In this document: piece after piece, positions 1 through 6,961 of the stretch | How positions within the stretch are numbered: the first letter of the stretch is position 1 | Layout of the letters: each line of letters opens with the position of its first letter | Source of the DNA: Klebsiella terrigena | Lineage (GTDB): Bacteria; Pseudomonadota; Gammaproteobacteria; Enterobacterales; Enterobacteriaceae | Assembly: GCF_006539725.1 (NCBI RefSeq) | Contig: NZ_BJNO01000005.1 | Coordinates: 204,802 to 268,801, forward strand | Length of the DNA stretch: 64,000 nucleotides | Direction: 5' to 3' | The notes under the pieces: generated by a model | What the model saw: only the letters and a program-made list of their open reading frames with translations | Database searches by the model: none | What the model was told of the DNA's origin: nothing | Program-made: the position numbers and the translations under genes

Positions 1-849
1 CACCAGGTCGGCGGCTTTGGCATACTTGAGATAGATAACCTTGGTGTTTCCCTGTACCGCCTGCTGGCGGTCGAGCTGGCGGATCATGGTGATGATGCGC
101 TGGCGTGAGTTCGGTTCGCCGCTCACCAGCACCGAGTTGGTCCGCTCGTCGGCGACCACGTTCGCCACCATCGAGCCGGGGAGCGCGGATTTACTGGTGT
201 CCTTGTTCAGCTCATTCACCAGCTTAACCACGTCGGCGGCGGAGGCCCAGGAGAGCGGGACCGTCACCACGCTGCGATCGCCGGCGTTATCAACCCGCTC
301 GACGATGGTCAGCAGGCGCTTAATCACCGCCGCGCGCCCGGTCATCAGCAGCACGTTGGACGGCTCGTAGTGCACCACGCTGCCGGCCCCGGCGTTGTCG
401 TTGAGCTGGCGCAGCAGCGGCGCGAGATCGCGGGCGGCGACGTTGGTGAGCGGCACCACGCGGGTCACCACCTCATCGCCCACGCCAGGGGAGGCGTCGC
501 TGGCGACCGGTACCGCCGCGGTTTTGGCATCTTTTGAACGCACCACCTTCAGCACGCCGTTATTCATATTGATAACCGCAAAACCGTAGACGTCCAGTAC
601 GCTGAGGAAGAACTGATAATATTGTTCTTCAGTGAGCATATCGTAGCTGCGAACGGTAATTGTGCCGCGTACGCTGGGGTCGATAATGACCGTCTTATTG
701 AGGTTTTTGCTGACGGTATTAATAAATTCCTGAATATCCGTGCCCTTGAAGCTGGCGGAGAATTCTTCCGCAGCGGCGGGTTTGAATAACAGCGCGCTGA
801 ATATCATCAGCAGCGTAAAAAGCAGGCGGAAAATTAGGGTGCTGCGCAA
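1..849 (-). CDS. pulD: Type II secretion outer-membrane secretin PulD (GspD), 3' part missing
   Basis: This is the N-terminal 283 codons of the secretin that forms the outer-membrane channel for pullulanase; the rest lies beyond the left edge. Translation from the right gives a signal peptide ending in PAAA, with the mature protein starting EEFSASFKG. The secretin N0/N1 domains follow (motifs GTDIQEFINTVS and VVTRVVPLTNVAA), then the second N-domain repeat (VIYLKYAKAADL at the edge). The only in-frame start is TTG at 849-847, directly after the pulC TAA, with a GAGG ribosome site about 10 bases upstream. That start gives a signal peptide about as long as the K. oxytoca PulD I remember. It is co-transcribed with pulC. 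The family call is firm; the TTG start is inferred. Confidence 0.93.
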   Translation of the reverse strand, partial: MRSTLIFRLLFTLLMIFSALLFKPAAAEEFSASFKGTDIQEFINTVSKNLNKTVIIDPSVRGTITVRSYDMLTEEQYYQFFLSVLDVYGFAVINMNNGVLKVVRSKDAKTAAVPVASDASPGVGDEVVTRVVPLTNVAARDLAPLLRQLNDNAGAGSVVHYEPSNVLLMTGRAAVIKRLLTIVERVDNAGDRSVVTVPLSWASAADVVKLVNELNKDTSKSALPGSMVANVVADERTNSVLVSGEPNSRQRIITMIRQLDRQQAVQGNTKVIYLKYAKAADLV

Positions 850-1719
850 TTATTCATCCCTCAAGGCTAAATAGATATCCTGCCGCTGGCCGTCGCGTTC
901 GACGGTCAGCGTTATTTCGCTAAGCTCGGGGAGCTGTTTTAATGCTTGCTGAGCCTGCTGCCGATCGCGGAGATCGAGACCGTTCAGAGCGACCGCCAGA
1001 TCGTTTTCCTGTAATCCGGCCTGGCGAAAAAGAGTGGGGTCTTTGCCCGGATTAAGTCGATATCCGCTGAGCTGCTCATTGACCATAATCGGGGAAATAT
1101 TGAGATAGTTGAGAATATTTTGCGGCCGCTCGCGCACCTGCTTAACCCACTCTTTCGCCGGCGGCGTCGGGGCGGATTTCACCGCTGCGCCAGCGTCGTC
1201 AAAGAGCGGTATCGCTTCGTTTCTGCCCCGATAGTTAACGATCAGGCGATCGTTAAGAATGGCGACTATTTTGGCTTCGTTACCCGGGGTGCTGTCGCCA
1301 ACGCCCAGGCTAACCTGTTGATTCCCTTTCGCCACGATGGCAATTGAACGTGCGGCATCGCTGCTGGCGAGCAGGCCGGTGATCCGCAGCTTGAGGGCGG
1401 AGAGTGGCGCCTCGGCCAGGGTTTTACCGTCGGCTGAACCGTCCGCTGGCGGCGGCGTTTTTTCCGCATTGCCAAATAGCGTAAACGGCGCTAATTCGTC
1501 TGGTCGAATAGCCGCCGGGGAAGGTAAAACCGCCGCGGCGTTAATCGTTATAGCCGCAGAGTCTACAGGGAATATAATCCGCCAGCTTAATTTGGCGAGC
1601 TGTTGAGCAATAGGTAATAACATGACGAACATCACAATATGAGGCGCGTTGTTTATTATCGCTTTATTTGTTAGTGTTAACCTCATCACAGAAAAAGGTA
1701 TTTTAATTCTTTTTCTCAT
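850..1719 (-). CDS. pulC: Type II secretion inner-membrane protein PulC (GspC)
   Basis: PulC is a bitopic inner-membrane protein that links the cytoplasmic-membrane platform to the secretin PulD. The 289 residues show a short cytoplasmic head, one membrane segment at about 27-40, and a periplasmic homology region at about 75-180 containing LRITGLLAS and the IAIVAKGNQQ strand. A Pro/Ala linker follows, then a C-terminal PDZ domain at about 205-287 with GYRLNPGKD and AGLQENDLAVALNG. It is the first gene of the leftward secretion operon and diverges from pulA across a 288-base control region. Its TAA stop is followed immediately by the proposed TTG start of pulD in the same frame. Confidence 0.92.
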   Translation of the reverse strand: MRKRIKIPFSVMRLTLTNKAIINNAPHIVMFVMLLPIAQQLAKLSWRIIFPVDSAAITINAAAVLPSPAAIRPDELAPFTLFGNAEKTPPPADGSADGKTLAEAPLSALKLRITGLLASSDAARSIAIVAKGNQQVSLGVGDSTPGNEAKIVAILNDRLIVNYRGRNEAIPLFDDAGAAVKSAPTPPAKEWVKQVRERPQNILNYLNISPIMVNEQLSGYRLNPGKDPTLFRQAGLQENDLAVALNGLDLRDRQQAQQALKQLPELSEITLTVERDGQRQDIYLALRDE

Positions 1720-2007
1720 CCTGTTTTCCCCGGGGCGGTCGCGATCCCTACCTTTATTGGTGGGTGGCTTTTTATATTTAAATCTTTTATTGCGAAATTC
1801 TCGGTGAGTCGCCGCAAAGCATAATGAGTTTCGCTATCCGGGTCGTCATTCCCTTTTTATTTTTACTCCCCCGGCCGCCTACGCCCCCCCATTAATTGCT
1901 AATGGATGATTGAATCGCTGAAAGCAAAAATATCTAATTGCGGCGCTTTACAGATAAACATCTTTTCTTACCTTTCATAATTTATTAAGCATATTAGGGA
2001 CTATCGA
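1720..2007. promoter_or_regulatory. Divergent pulC/pulA control region with MalT-type boxes
   Basis: This 288-base AT-rich gap separates the divergent pulC and pulA genes. In Klebsiella both are known to be activated by the maltotriose-responsive regulator MalT, which binds boxes resembling GGGGATGAGG. I see candidate boxes at 1904-1910 on the plus strand (GGATGAT), and on the minus strand at 1878-1887 (GGGGCGTAGG) and about 1866-1874 (a GGGGGAG core). A possible pulA minus-10 (CATAAT) lies near 1976. The clustering fits a shared MalT site, but individual boxes are assigned by eye and the box set is probably incomplete. Confidence 0.6.
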
Positions 2008-5000
2008 ATGCTCAGATATACCTGTAATGCCCTATTCCTTGGCTCGTTGGTTTTACTTAGCGGCTGCGATAATAGTTCTTCATCTTCTTCCTCTGGCTCA
2101 CCCGACACGCCCGATAATCAGGATGTTGTCGTTCGTTTACCCGATGTGGCGGTTCCCGGTGAAGCTGCCACGGCTTCCTCTCAGCAGGCGGTCATTCATC
2201 TGGTTGATATTGCTGGCATTACCAGCGCCACTGCCGCGGATTACAGCACCCGGAATCTCTATCTCTGGAATAATGAAACCTGCGATGCGCTCAGCGCCCC
2301 GATGACGGACTGGAATGACGTCAGCACCACGCCGAGCGGCAGCGATAAATACGGCCCGTACTGGGTGATTCCGCTCAATAAAGAGAGCGGCTGCATCAAC
2401 GTTATCGTCAGAGACGGCACCAACAAGCTGATCGATAGCGATCTGCGCGTGTCGTTCAGCGACTTTACCGACCGCACGGTCTCGGTTATTGCCGGCAGCA
2501 GCTCGCTGTATGATACCCGCGCGGATGCGTTTCGCGCCGCGTTTGGCGTGGCGCTTGCCGAGGCCCACTGGGTCGATAAGACCACCCTGCTGTGGCCGGG
2601 CGGCGAGGGCAAACCGATCGTTCGCCTGTACTACAGCCACAGCAGCAAAGTGGCCGCCGATAGCGAAGGCAAATTTACCGACCGCTATCTGAACCTGACT
2701 CCCACCACCGTCAGCCAGCAGGTGAGCATGCGCTTCCCGCAGCTCTCCAGCTACGCCGCGTTTAAGCTTCCGGATAATGCGCCGGTCAATGAGCTGCTGC
2801 AGGGCGAAACGGTGGCGATCGCCGCCGAGAAGGACGGTATTCTGATCTCCGCCACCCAGGTGCAGACGGCGGGCGTGCTGGACGACGTCTACGCGCAGCC
2901 GGCGGAGGCCCTTAGCTACGGGGCGCAGGTGAGCGACGGTGGGGTTAATTTCCGCCTGTGGGCGCCGACCGCGCAGCAGGTCGATCTGGTGCTGTATAGC
3001 GCCGATAAAAAGGTGCTCGCCAGCCATCCGATGACCCGCGACGCGGCCTCGGGCGCCTGGGCATGGCAGGGCGGAAGCGATCTGAAGGGGGCCTTCTACC
3101 GCTATGCGCTGACGGTTTACCACCCGCAGTCGCGCAAGGTTGAACAGTACGAGGTGACCGACCCGTACGCCCATAGCCTCTCCACCAACTCGGAGTACAG
3201 CCAGGTTGTCGATTTAAACGACAGCGCGCTCAAGCCCGACGGCTGGGATAGCCTGGCGATGCCTCACGCGCAGAAAACCAAAGCCGATCTGGCGAAGATG
3301 ACCATCCATGAATCGCATATTCGCGACCTTTCTGCCTGGGACAGCACCGTTCCGGCCGAGCTGCGCGGTAAGTATCTGGCGCTCACCGCTCAGGACAGCA
3401 ACATGGTGCAGCACCTGAAAAAGCTCTCCGCCTCCGGGGTGACCCACGTTGAGCTGCTGCCGGTGTTCGATCTGGCGACGGTCAACGAGTTCAGCGATAA
3501 AGTTGCCGACATCCAGCAGCCGTTCAGCCACCTCTGCGAAGTCAACAGCGCGGTGAAGAGCAGCGAATTTGCCGCCTACTGCGCCAGCGGTTCGACGGTG
3601 GAAGAGGTGCTTAATCAGCTCAAGCAAAGCGATAGCCAGGATAACCCGCAGGTTCAGGCGCTGAATAGCCTGGTGGCGCAAACCGATTCCTACAACTGGG
3701 GCTACGATCCGTTCCACTACACGGTGCCGGAAGGCTCTTACGCCACGAACCCGGAAGGAACCGCGCGGATCAAAGAGTTCCGTACCATGATCCAGGCGAT
3801 TAAGCAGGATCTGGGAATGAACGTGATCATGGACGTGGTGTACAACCACACCAACGCCGCCGGGCCAACAGACCGGACTTCGGTGCTGGATAAAATCGTC
3901 CCCTGGTACTATCAGCGTCTGAACGAAACCACCGGAAGCGTTGAATCGGCAACCTGCTGCTCGGACTCCGCGCCGGAGCATCGGATGTTCGCCAAGCTTA
4001 TCGCCGACTCGCTGGCGGTATGGACCACCGATTACAAAATTGACGGTTTCCGTTTCGACCTGATGGGCTATCACCCGAAAGCGCAGATCCTCTCGGCGTG
4101 GGAGCGGATGAAGAGCTTAAATCCGGATATCTACTTCTTCGGCGAAGGCTGGGACTCCGGGCAGAGCGACCGTTTCGAAATCGCTTCGCAGATCAATCTC
4201 AAAGGTAGCGGGATCGGCACCTTCTCCGATCGTCTGCGCGACTCGGTGCGCGGCGGCGGTCCGTTTGACTCCGGCGATGCGCTGCGCCAGAACCAGGGGA
4301 TCGGCAGCGGCGCCGGCGTATTGCCTAACGAGCTCACCAGCCAGAACGAAGATACGGTGCGCCACCTTGCCGATCTGACGCGTCTGGGCATGGCCGGGAA
4401 CCTCGCCGACTTTGTGATGATCGATAAAGACGGCGCGGTGAAAAAGGGCAGCGAGATCGACTACAACGGCGCGCCGGGGGGCTATGCGGCTGACCCGACG
4501 GAGGTTGTTAACTACGTTTCGAAGCACGATAACCAGACGCTGTGGGACATGATCAGCTACAAAGCCGCGCAGGAGGCCGACCTTAATACCCGCGTGCGGA
4601 TGCAGGCTGTATCGCTGGCGACGGTAATGCTGGGCCAGGGGATCGCCTTCGATCAGCAGGGTTCAGAGCTGCTGCGCTCTAAATCCTTCACCCGCGACTC
4701 CTATGATTCCGGCGACTGGTTTAACCGCGTCGATTACGCCATGCAGGACAACAACTTTAACGTCGGGATGCCGCGCAGCAGCGATGACGGCAGCAACTAC
4801 GATCTGATTTCCCGCGTTAAGGAGATGGTGGCGACTCCCGGCGAGCCGGAGCTGCAGCAGATGACCGCGTTCTACCAGGAGCTGACCCAGCTGCGTAAAT
4901 CATCCCCGCTCTTCACCTTAGGTGACGGCAGCGCGGTGATGAAGCGCGTCGATTTCCGCAATACCGGCGCTGATTCGCTGGCTGGCCTGCTGATCATGAC

Positions 5001-5280
5001 CATCGATGATGGCGTCCAGGCGGGCGCAAGCCTCGACGGCCGGGTGGATGGCCTGGTTGTGGCGATCAACGCGGCGCCTGAGAGCCGGACCCTCCATGAT
5101 TTCAATGGTGAAAACCTGCAGCTGAGCGCCATTCAGCAGGCGGCGGGAGAGGGGTCGCTGGCGAACGGCGTCGAGATCGCTGCCGATGGCGCGATTACGC
5201 TACCGGCCTGGTCCGTGGCGGTGCTGGAAAAACCGCAGGGCGACGCGCAGGGCGCGGGCCTGCCGGTAAGCAGCAAATAA
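2008..5280 (+). CDS. pulA: Pullulanase, surface lipoprotein (GH13, alpha-1,6-glucosidase)
   Basis: PulA hydrolyses alpha-1,6 branch links in pullulan and branched maltodextrins at the cell surface, feeding the maltose system. The 1,090-residue precursor has a lipoprotein signal with lipobox LLSGC (lipidated Cys20) followed by Asp and a serine-rich linker. N-terminal carbohydrate-binding and Ig-like modules precede the GH13 barrel. The pullulanase signature YNWGYDP lies at 562-568. The catalytic residues appear to be Asp684 (in DGFRFD), Glu713 (in FFGEGWDS) and the transition-state Asp841 (in SKHDNQT). Asp at +2 is the classical inner-membrane retention signal and fits export by the Pul type II machine instead of Lol. 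Expression is expected to be MalT-dependent. Confidence 0.97.
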   Translation: MLRYTCNALFLGSLVLLSGCDNSSSSSSSGSPDTPDNQDVVVRLPDVAVPGEAATASSQQAVIHLVDIAGITSATAADYSTRNLYLWNNETCDALSAPMTDWNDVSTTPSGSDKYGPYWVIPLNKESGCINVIVRDGTNKLIDSDLRVSFSDFTDRTVSVIAGSSSLYDTRADAFRAAFGVALAEAHWVDKTTLLWPGGEGKPIVRLYYSHSSKVAADSEGKFTDRYLNLTPTTVSQQVSMRFPQLSSYAAFKLPDNAPVNELLQGETVAIAAEKDGILISATQVQTAGVLDDVYAQPAEALSYGAQVSDGGVNFRLWAPTAQQVDLVLYSADKKVLASHPMTRDAASGAWAWQGGSDLKGAFYRYALTVYHPQSRKVEQYEVTDPYAHSLSTNSEYSQVVDLNDSALKPDGWDSLAMPHAQKTKADLAKMTIHESHIRDLSAWDSTVPAELRGKYLALTAQDSNMVQHLKKLSASGVTHVELLPVFDLATVNEFSDKVADIQQPFSHLCEVNSAVKSSEFAAYCASGSTVEEVLNQLKQSDSQDNPQVQALNSLVAQTDSYNWGYDPFHYTVPEGSYATNPEGTARIKEFRTMIQAIKQDLGMNVIMDVVYNHTNAAGPTDRTSVLDKIVPWYYQRLNETTGSVESATCCSDSAPEHRMFAKLIADSLAVWTTDYKIDGFRFDLMGYHPKAQILSAWERMKSLNPDIYFFGEGWDSGQSDRFEIASQINLKGSGIGTFSDRLRDSVRGGGPFDSGDALRQNQGIGSGAGVLPNELTSQNEDTVRHLADLTRLGMAGNLADFVMIDKDGAVKKGSEIDYNGAPGGYAADPTEVVNYVSKHDNQTLWDMISYKAAQEADLNTRVRMQAVSLATVMLGQGIAFDQQGSELLRSKSFTRDSYDSGDWFNRVDYAMQDNNFNVGMPRSSDDGSNYDLISRVKEMVATPGEPELQQMTAFYQELTQLRKSSPLFTLGDGSAVMKRVDFRNTGADSLAGLLIMTIDDGVQAGASLDGRVDGLVVAINAAPESRTLHDFNGENLQLSAIQQAAGEGSLANGVEIAADGAITLPAWSVAVLEKPQGDAQGAGLPVSSK

Positions 5281-5316
5281 AGCATCTCTTTAGCTGACCT
5301 GCATTCACGGGGTCAG

Positions 5317-5343
5317 GCAGCCCGGCGCTCGGCGTCGGGCTGC
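5317..5343 (+). terminator. Hairpin between pulA and pulB, possible attenuator
   Basis: The 8-bp inverted repeat GCAGCCCG (5317-5324) and CGGGCTGC (5336-5343) flanks an 11-base loop. It is followed by a mixed GATTCTTTC stretch, not a clean T-run. It may act as a weak terminator or an mRNA 3' stabiliser, reducing pulB relative to pulA. Confidence 0.45.
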
Positions 5344-5370
5344 GATTCTTTCGCTATCAGGAGAAAGGGT

Positions 5371-5931
5371 GTGATGATTCGCCATGATGAAGAGTGCCCG
5401 ATGCCCGCGGTGAGCGTCCGGGAGGCGGGATCGCCGGTGATGGTTGGTACAATGGTGCAGGTTCCCTGGCTTACCGTTCCGCTCTACGCCGCGCTATTTA
5501 TCGCGCTGGGCTGGTTTGGCGGCGAGCAGTGGCGAAACGCGCCGGTCGCGCAAAAGCCGCTGGTGCCGGTGGCGCATGCGGCGCTGGTGCCGCTTAGCCA
5601 GCCTGCACCGCAGCAGGCGGCCTCCGTACCGGTATCTGCTCCGACAAAGCAAAAGGTGCAGGCCAGCGTCGAGGAGGAGAGCCCGCAGGAGGAGGATTAT
5701 TTACCGGCATTACGCTACAGCGCACATATCTACGCCTCGAGCGAGGATAAGCGCACGATTGTGATCAACGGTCAAAGCTGGCAGGAAGGGCAATCGCCGC
5801 TGCCGAATCTGGTGATTGAGCAGATTCAGCAGGATTTAACCGTGTTTAGCTTTAAGGGCAATACGTTTACTCTGGCGGCGCTGGATGACTGGCCGGGAGG
5901 TATTATTGCGGATAGTCCACAGGGGCAATAA
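5371..5931 (+). CDS. pulB: PulB, GspB/ExeB-like protein
   Basis: The 186-residue protein has a short N-terminal tail and one membrane segment at about 33-50 (the PLYAALFIALGWFGG region). A Pro/Ala/Gln-rich periplasmic linker follows, then a C-terminal domain at about 115-180 (IVINGQSWQEG, IQQDLTVFSFKGNTF) typical of the GspB/ExeB family. ExeB works with ExeA in secretin assembly in Aeromonas; the role of PulB in Klebsiella is not well defined, and no GspA partner is visible here. It follows pulA in the same direction. The start is GTG 5371 or the adjacent ATG 5374, both behind an AGGAG site. Confidence 0.85.
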   Translation: MMIRHDEECPMPAVSVREAGSPVMVGTMVQVPWLTVPLYAALFIALGWFGGEQWRNAPVAQKPLVPVAHAALVPLSQPAPQQAASVPVSAPTKQKVQASVEEESPQEEDYLPALRYSAHIYASSEDKRTIVINGQSWQEGQSPLPNLVIEQIQQDLTVFSFKGNTFTLAALDDWPGGIIADSPQGQ

Positions 5932-5972
5932 ATTAGGCGCCAATAAAACGCAAAATAAGCGGCTGCGACATT

Positions 5973-6347
5973 TTATGCGCGATCTAAGCCGGCAATAAAG
6001 GGCGCCAGCTGGCGATTAAACTGACTGCATTTGGTTGTTTCCGGAGTGCTGTCCTGCTGCAGCTGTTGATACATCTGCGCGCTGCGCTGAGCCAGGGTTG
6101 CGTAATCGATATTTCCCCATCCTCTTTTTTTCCCGACATTCCACGCGGCCTGAGTGAGGGCTTCATCTGCGGGCAGATCGCTGCGATTGCATTTGTTCTT
6201 CAGATAGCGGGCGCCTGCGGCCACCGACGAGAGCTGCTCAAGCTGCGCCTCGCTGCTGACGCCAGGGCTTAACGTTGAGGAGCGATTCTGCTGACACCCT
6301 GAAAGCACGGCGATCATGATAAGCGGAAATATAACGAAAGTTCGCAT
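5973..6347 (-). CDS. pulS: PulS pilotin lipoprotein (GspS) for secretin PulD
   Basis: PulS is a small outer-membrane lipoprotein that binds the C-terminus of PulD, protects it from proteolysis and carries it to the outer membrane. The 124-residue precursor has a signal ending in the lipobox VLSGC (lipidated Cys18) followed by Gln-Gln, which allows Lol sorting outward. The mature part is a small helical domain with two further cysteines (in NKCNRSD and TTKCSQF), probably a disulfide pair. It converges on pulB across 41 bases, so it needs its own promoter in the gap to its right. Confidence 0.88.
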   Translation of the reverse strand: MRTFVIFPLIMIAVLSGCQQNRSSTLSPGVSSEAQLEQLSSVAAGARYLKNKCNRSDLPADEALTQAAWNVGKKRGWGNIDYATLAQRSAQMYQQLQQDSTPETTKCSQFNRQLAPFIAGLDRA

Positions 6348-6473
6348 AATATTAAGCTGGAATGGTTAACTTAAGGCTAGTTTAACAAATATTTCCCCGC
6401 TGTCATCAGTAAATATTATTATATATAGTTAAGCGCCTCTCACTTTTATCCACGGATGGTTTAAGATTTACCT

Positions 6474-6620
6474 TTACTTCCGGGAAAAATATTTATTGTC
6501 ACAGTCCGAATATAATATTTCCTGTGCCGGGAAGTTTTCATTTTTATCCGCAGCGCGGGGGCCGAAAAGCGTGAAGCGCACGGGGCGGCGGGGCGCATTT
6601 TTTATGCTATTAAAAAACAT
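6474..6620 (-). CDS. Candidate small protein, 48 residues, unrecognised
   Basis: On the minus strand an ATG at 6620-6618 is preceded by AAGGGA with about 8 bases of spacing. It opens a 48-residue frame (MFFNSIKNAPRRPVRF...) ending at 6474. The predicted product is basic in its first third and more acidic later, with no membrane segment or motif that I recognise. The support is a good ribosome site and an isolated position; there is no homology evidence. It could equally be chance. Confidence 0.25.
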   Translation of the reverse strand: MFFNSIKNAPRRPVRFTLFGPRAADKNENFPAQEILYSDCDNKYFSRK

Positions 6621-6715
6621 AATATTTTCCCTTTTGTTACGCTTTGGCGGGGTAAAATGCTGGTTAAGCATATCCTGGTTTAGTGCTATCCTGTGTTCCC
6701 TGGACGATTAGTGCT

Positions 6716-6754
6716 ATGTCCCAAAATTCTCTGCAGGTGAAGTATGCAACATGA
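6716..6754 (+). CDS. Candidate 12-codon leader ORF overlapping the next small ORF
   Basis: ATG 6716 opens MSQNSLQVKYAT and stops at TGA 6752-6754, overlapping the ATG of the next small ORF (6751) in an ATGA junction. No convincing ribosome site precedes it. It is listed only because the overlap resembles a translation-coupling arrangement. Confidence 0.15.
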   Translation: MSQNSLQVKYAT

Positions 6755-6822
6755 TGATTTATTTTATGATTTTTCTAACTAAACTCATGAGAATCGATCA
6801 TAGCTGCGCCGTGAGACGCTGA
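6751..6822 (+). CDS. Candidate 23-residue hydrophobic small protein
   Basis: ATG 6751 is preceded by AGGTGA (6735-6740) at 10 bases and opens a 23-residue frame. It has a hydrophobic N-terminal half (MMIYFMIFLTKLM) and a short polar, Cys-containing, basic tail (RIDHSCAVRR). The shape resembles small single-span inner-membrane proteins or type I toxin peptides, but I recognise no family. It lies 139 bases before mrcB in the same direction. Confidence 0.3.
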   Translation: MMIYFMIFLTKLMRIDHSCAVRR

Positions 6823-6961
6823 CTGCGCGAAGTACAGTCAATAGATGGTCGCCTGCAGGAATAAGACCCCACGGGCGTGAATTTGAGAGATATCTTCTTC
6901 CTCTGGCAGGGGGAAGCATTGAGAATCAGGCTTTTACGCCTGAAAGTTGCGGAGAAAAAGC

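Larger units (their letters stand above)
6348..6961. other. 614-base gap between pulS and mrcB
   Basis: This AT-rich stretch has no recognisable gene. It must carry the pulS promoter (leftward) and the mrcB promoter (rightward), but I could not place either with confidence. Three short candidate ORFs are discussed in separate entries. A small hairpin (TCAGGC 6926-6931 with GCCTGA 6938-6943) sits just upstream of the mrcB ribosome site. In E. coli the gene left of mrcB is hrpB; no trace of it is seen, so this gap marks one junction of the pul locus with the conserved backbone. Confidence 0.7.

Noticed and set aside
2137..4074. Two long frames (345 and 286 residues) antisense to pulA
   Set aside because: pulA is certain here; the antisense frames look like codon-bias shadows.
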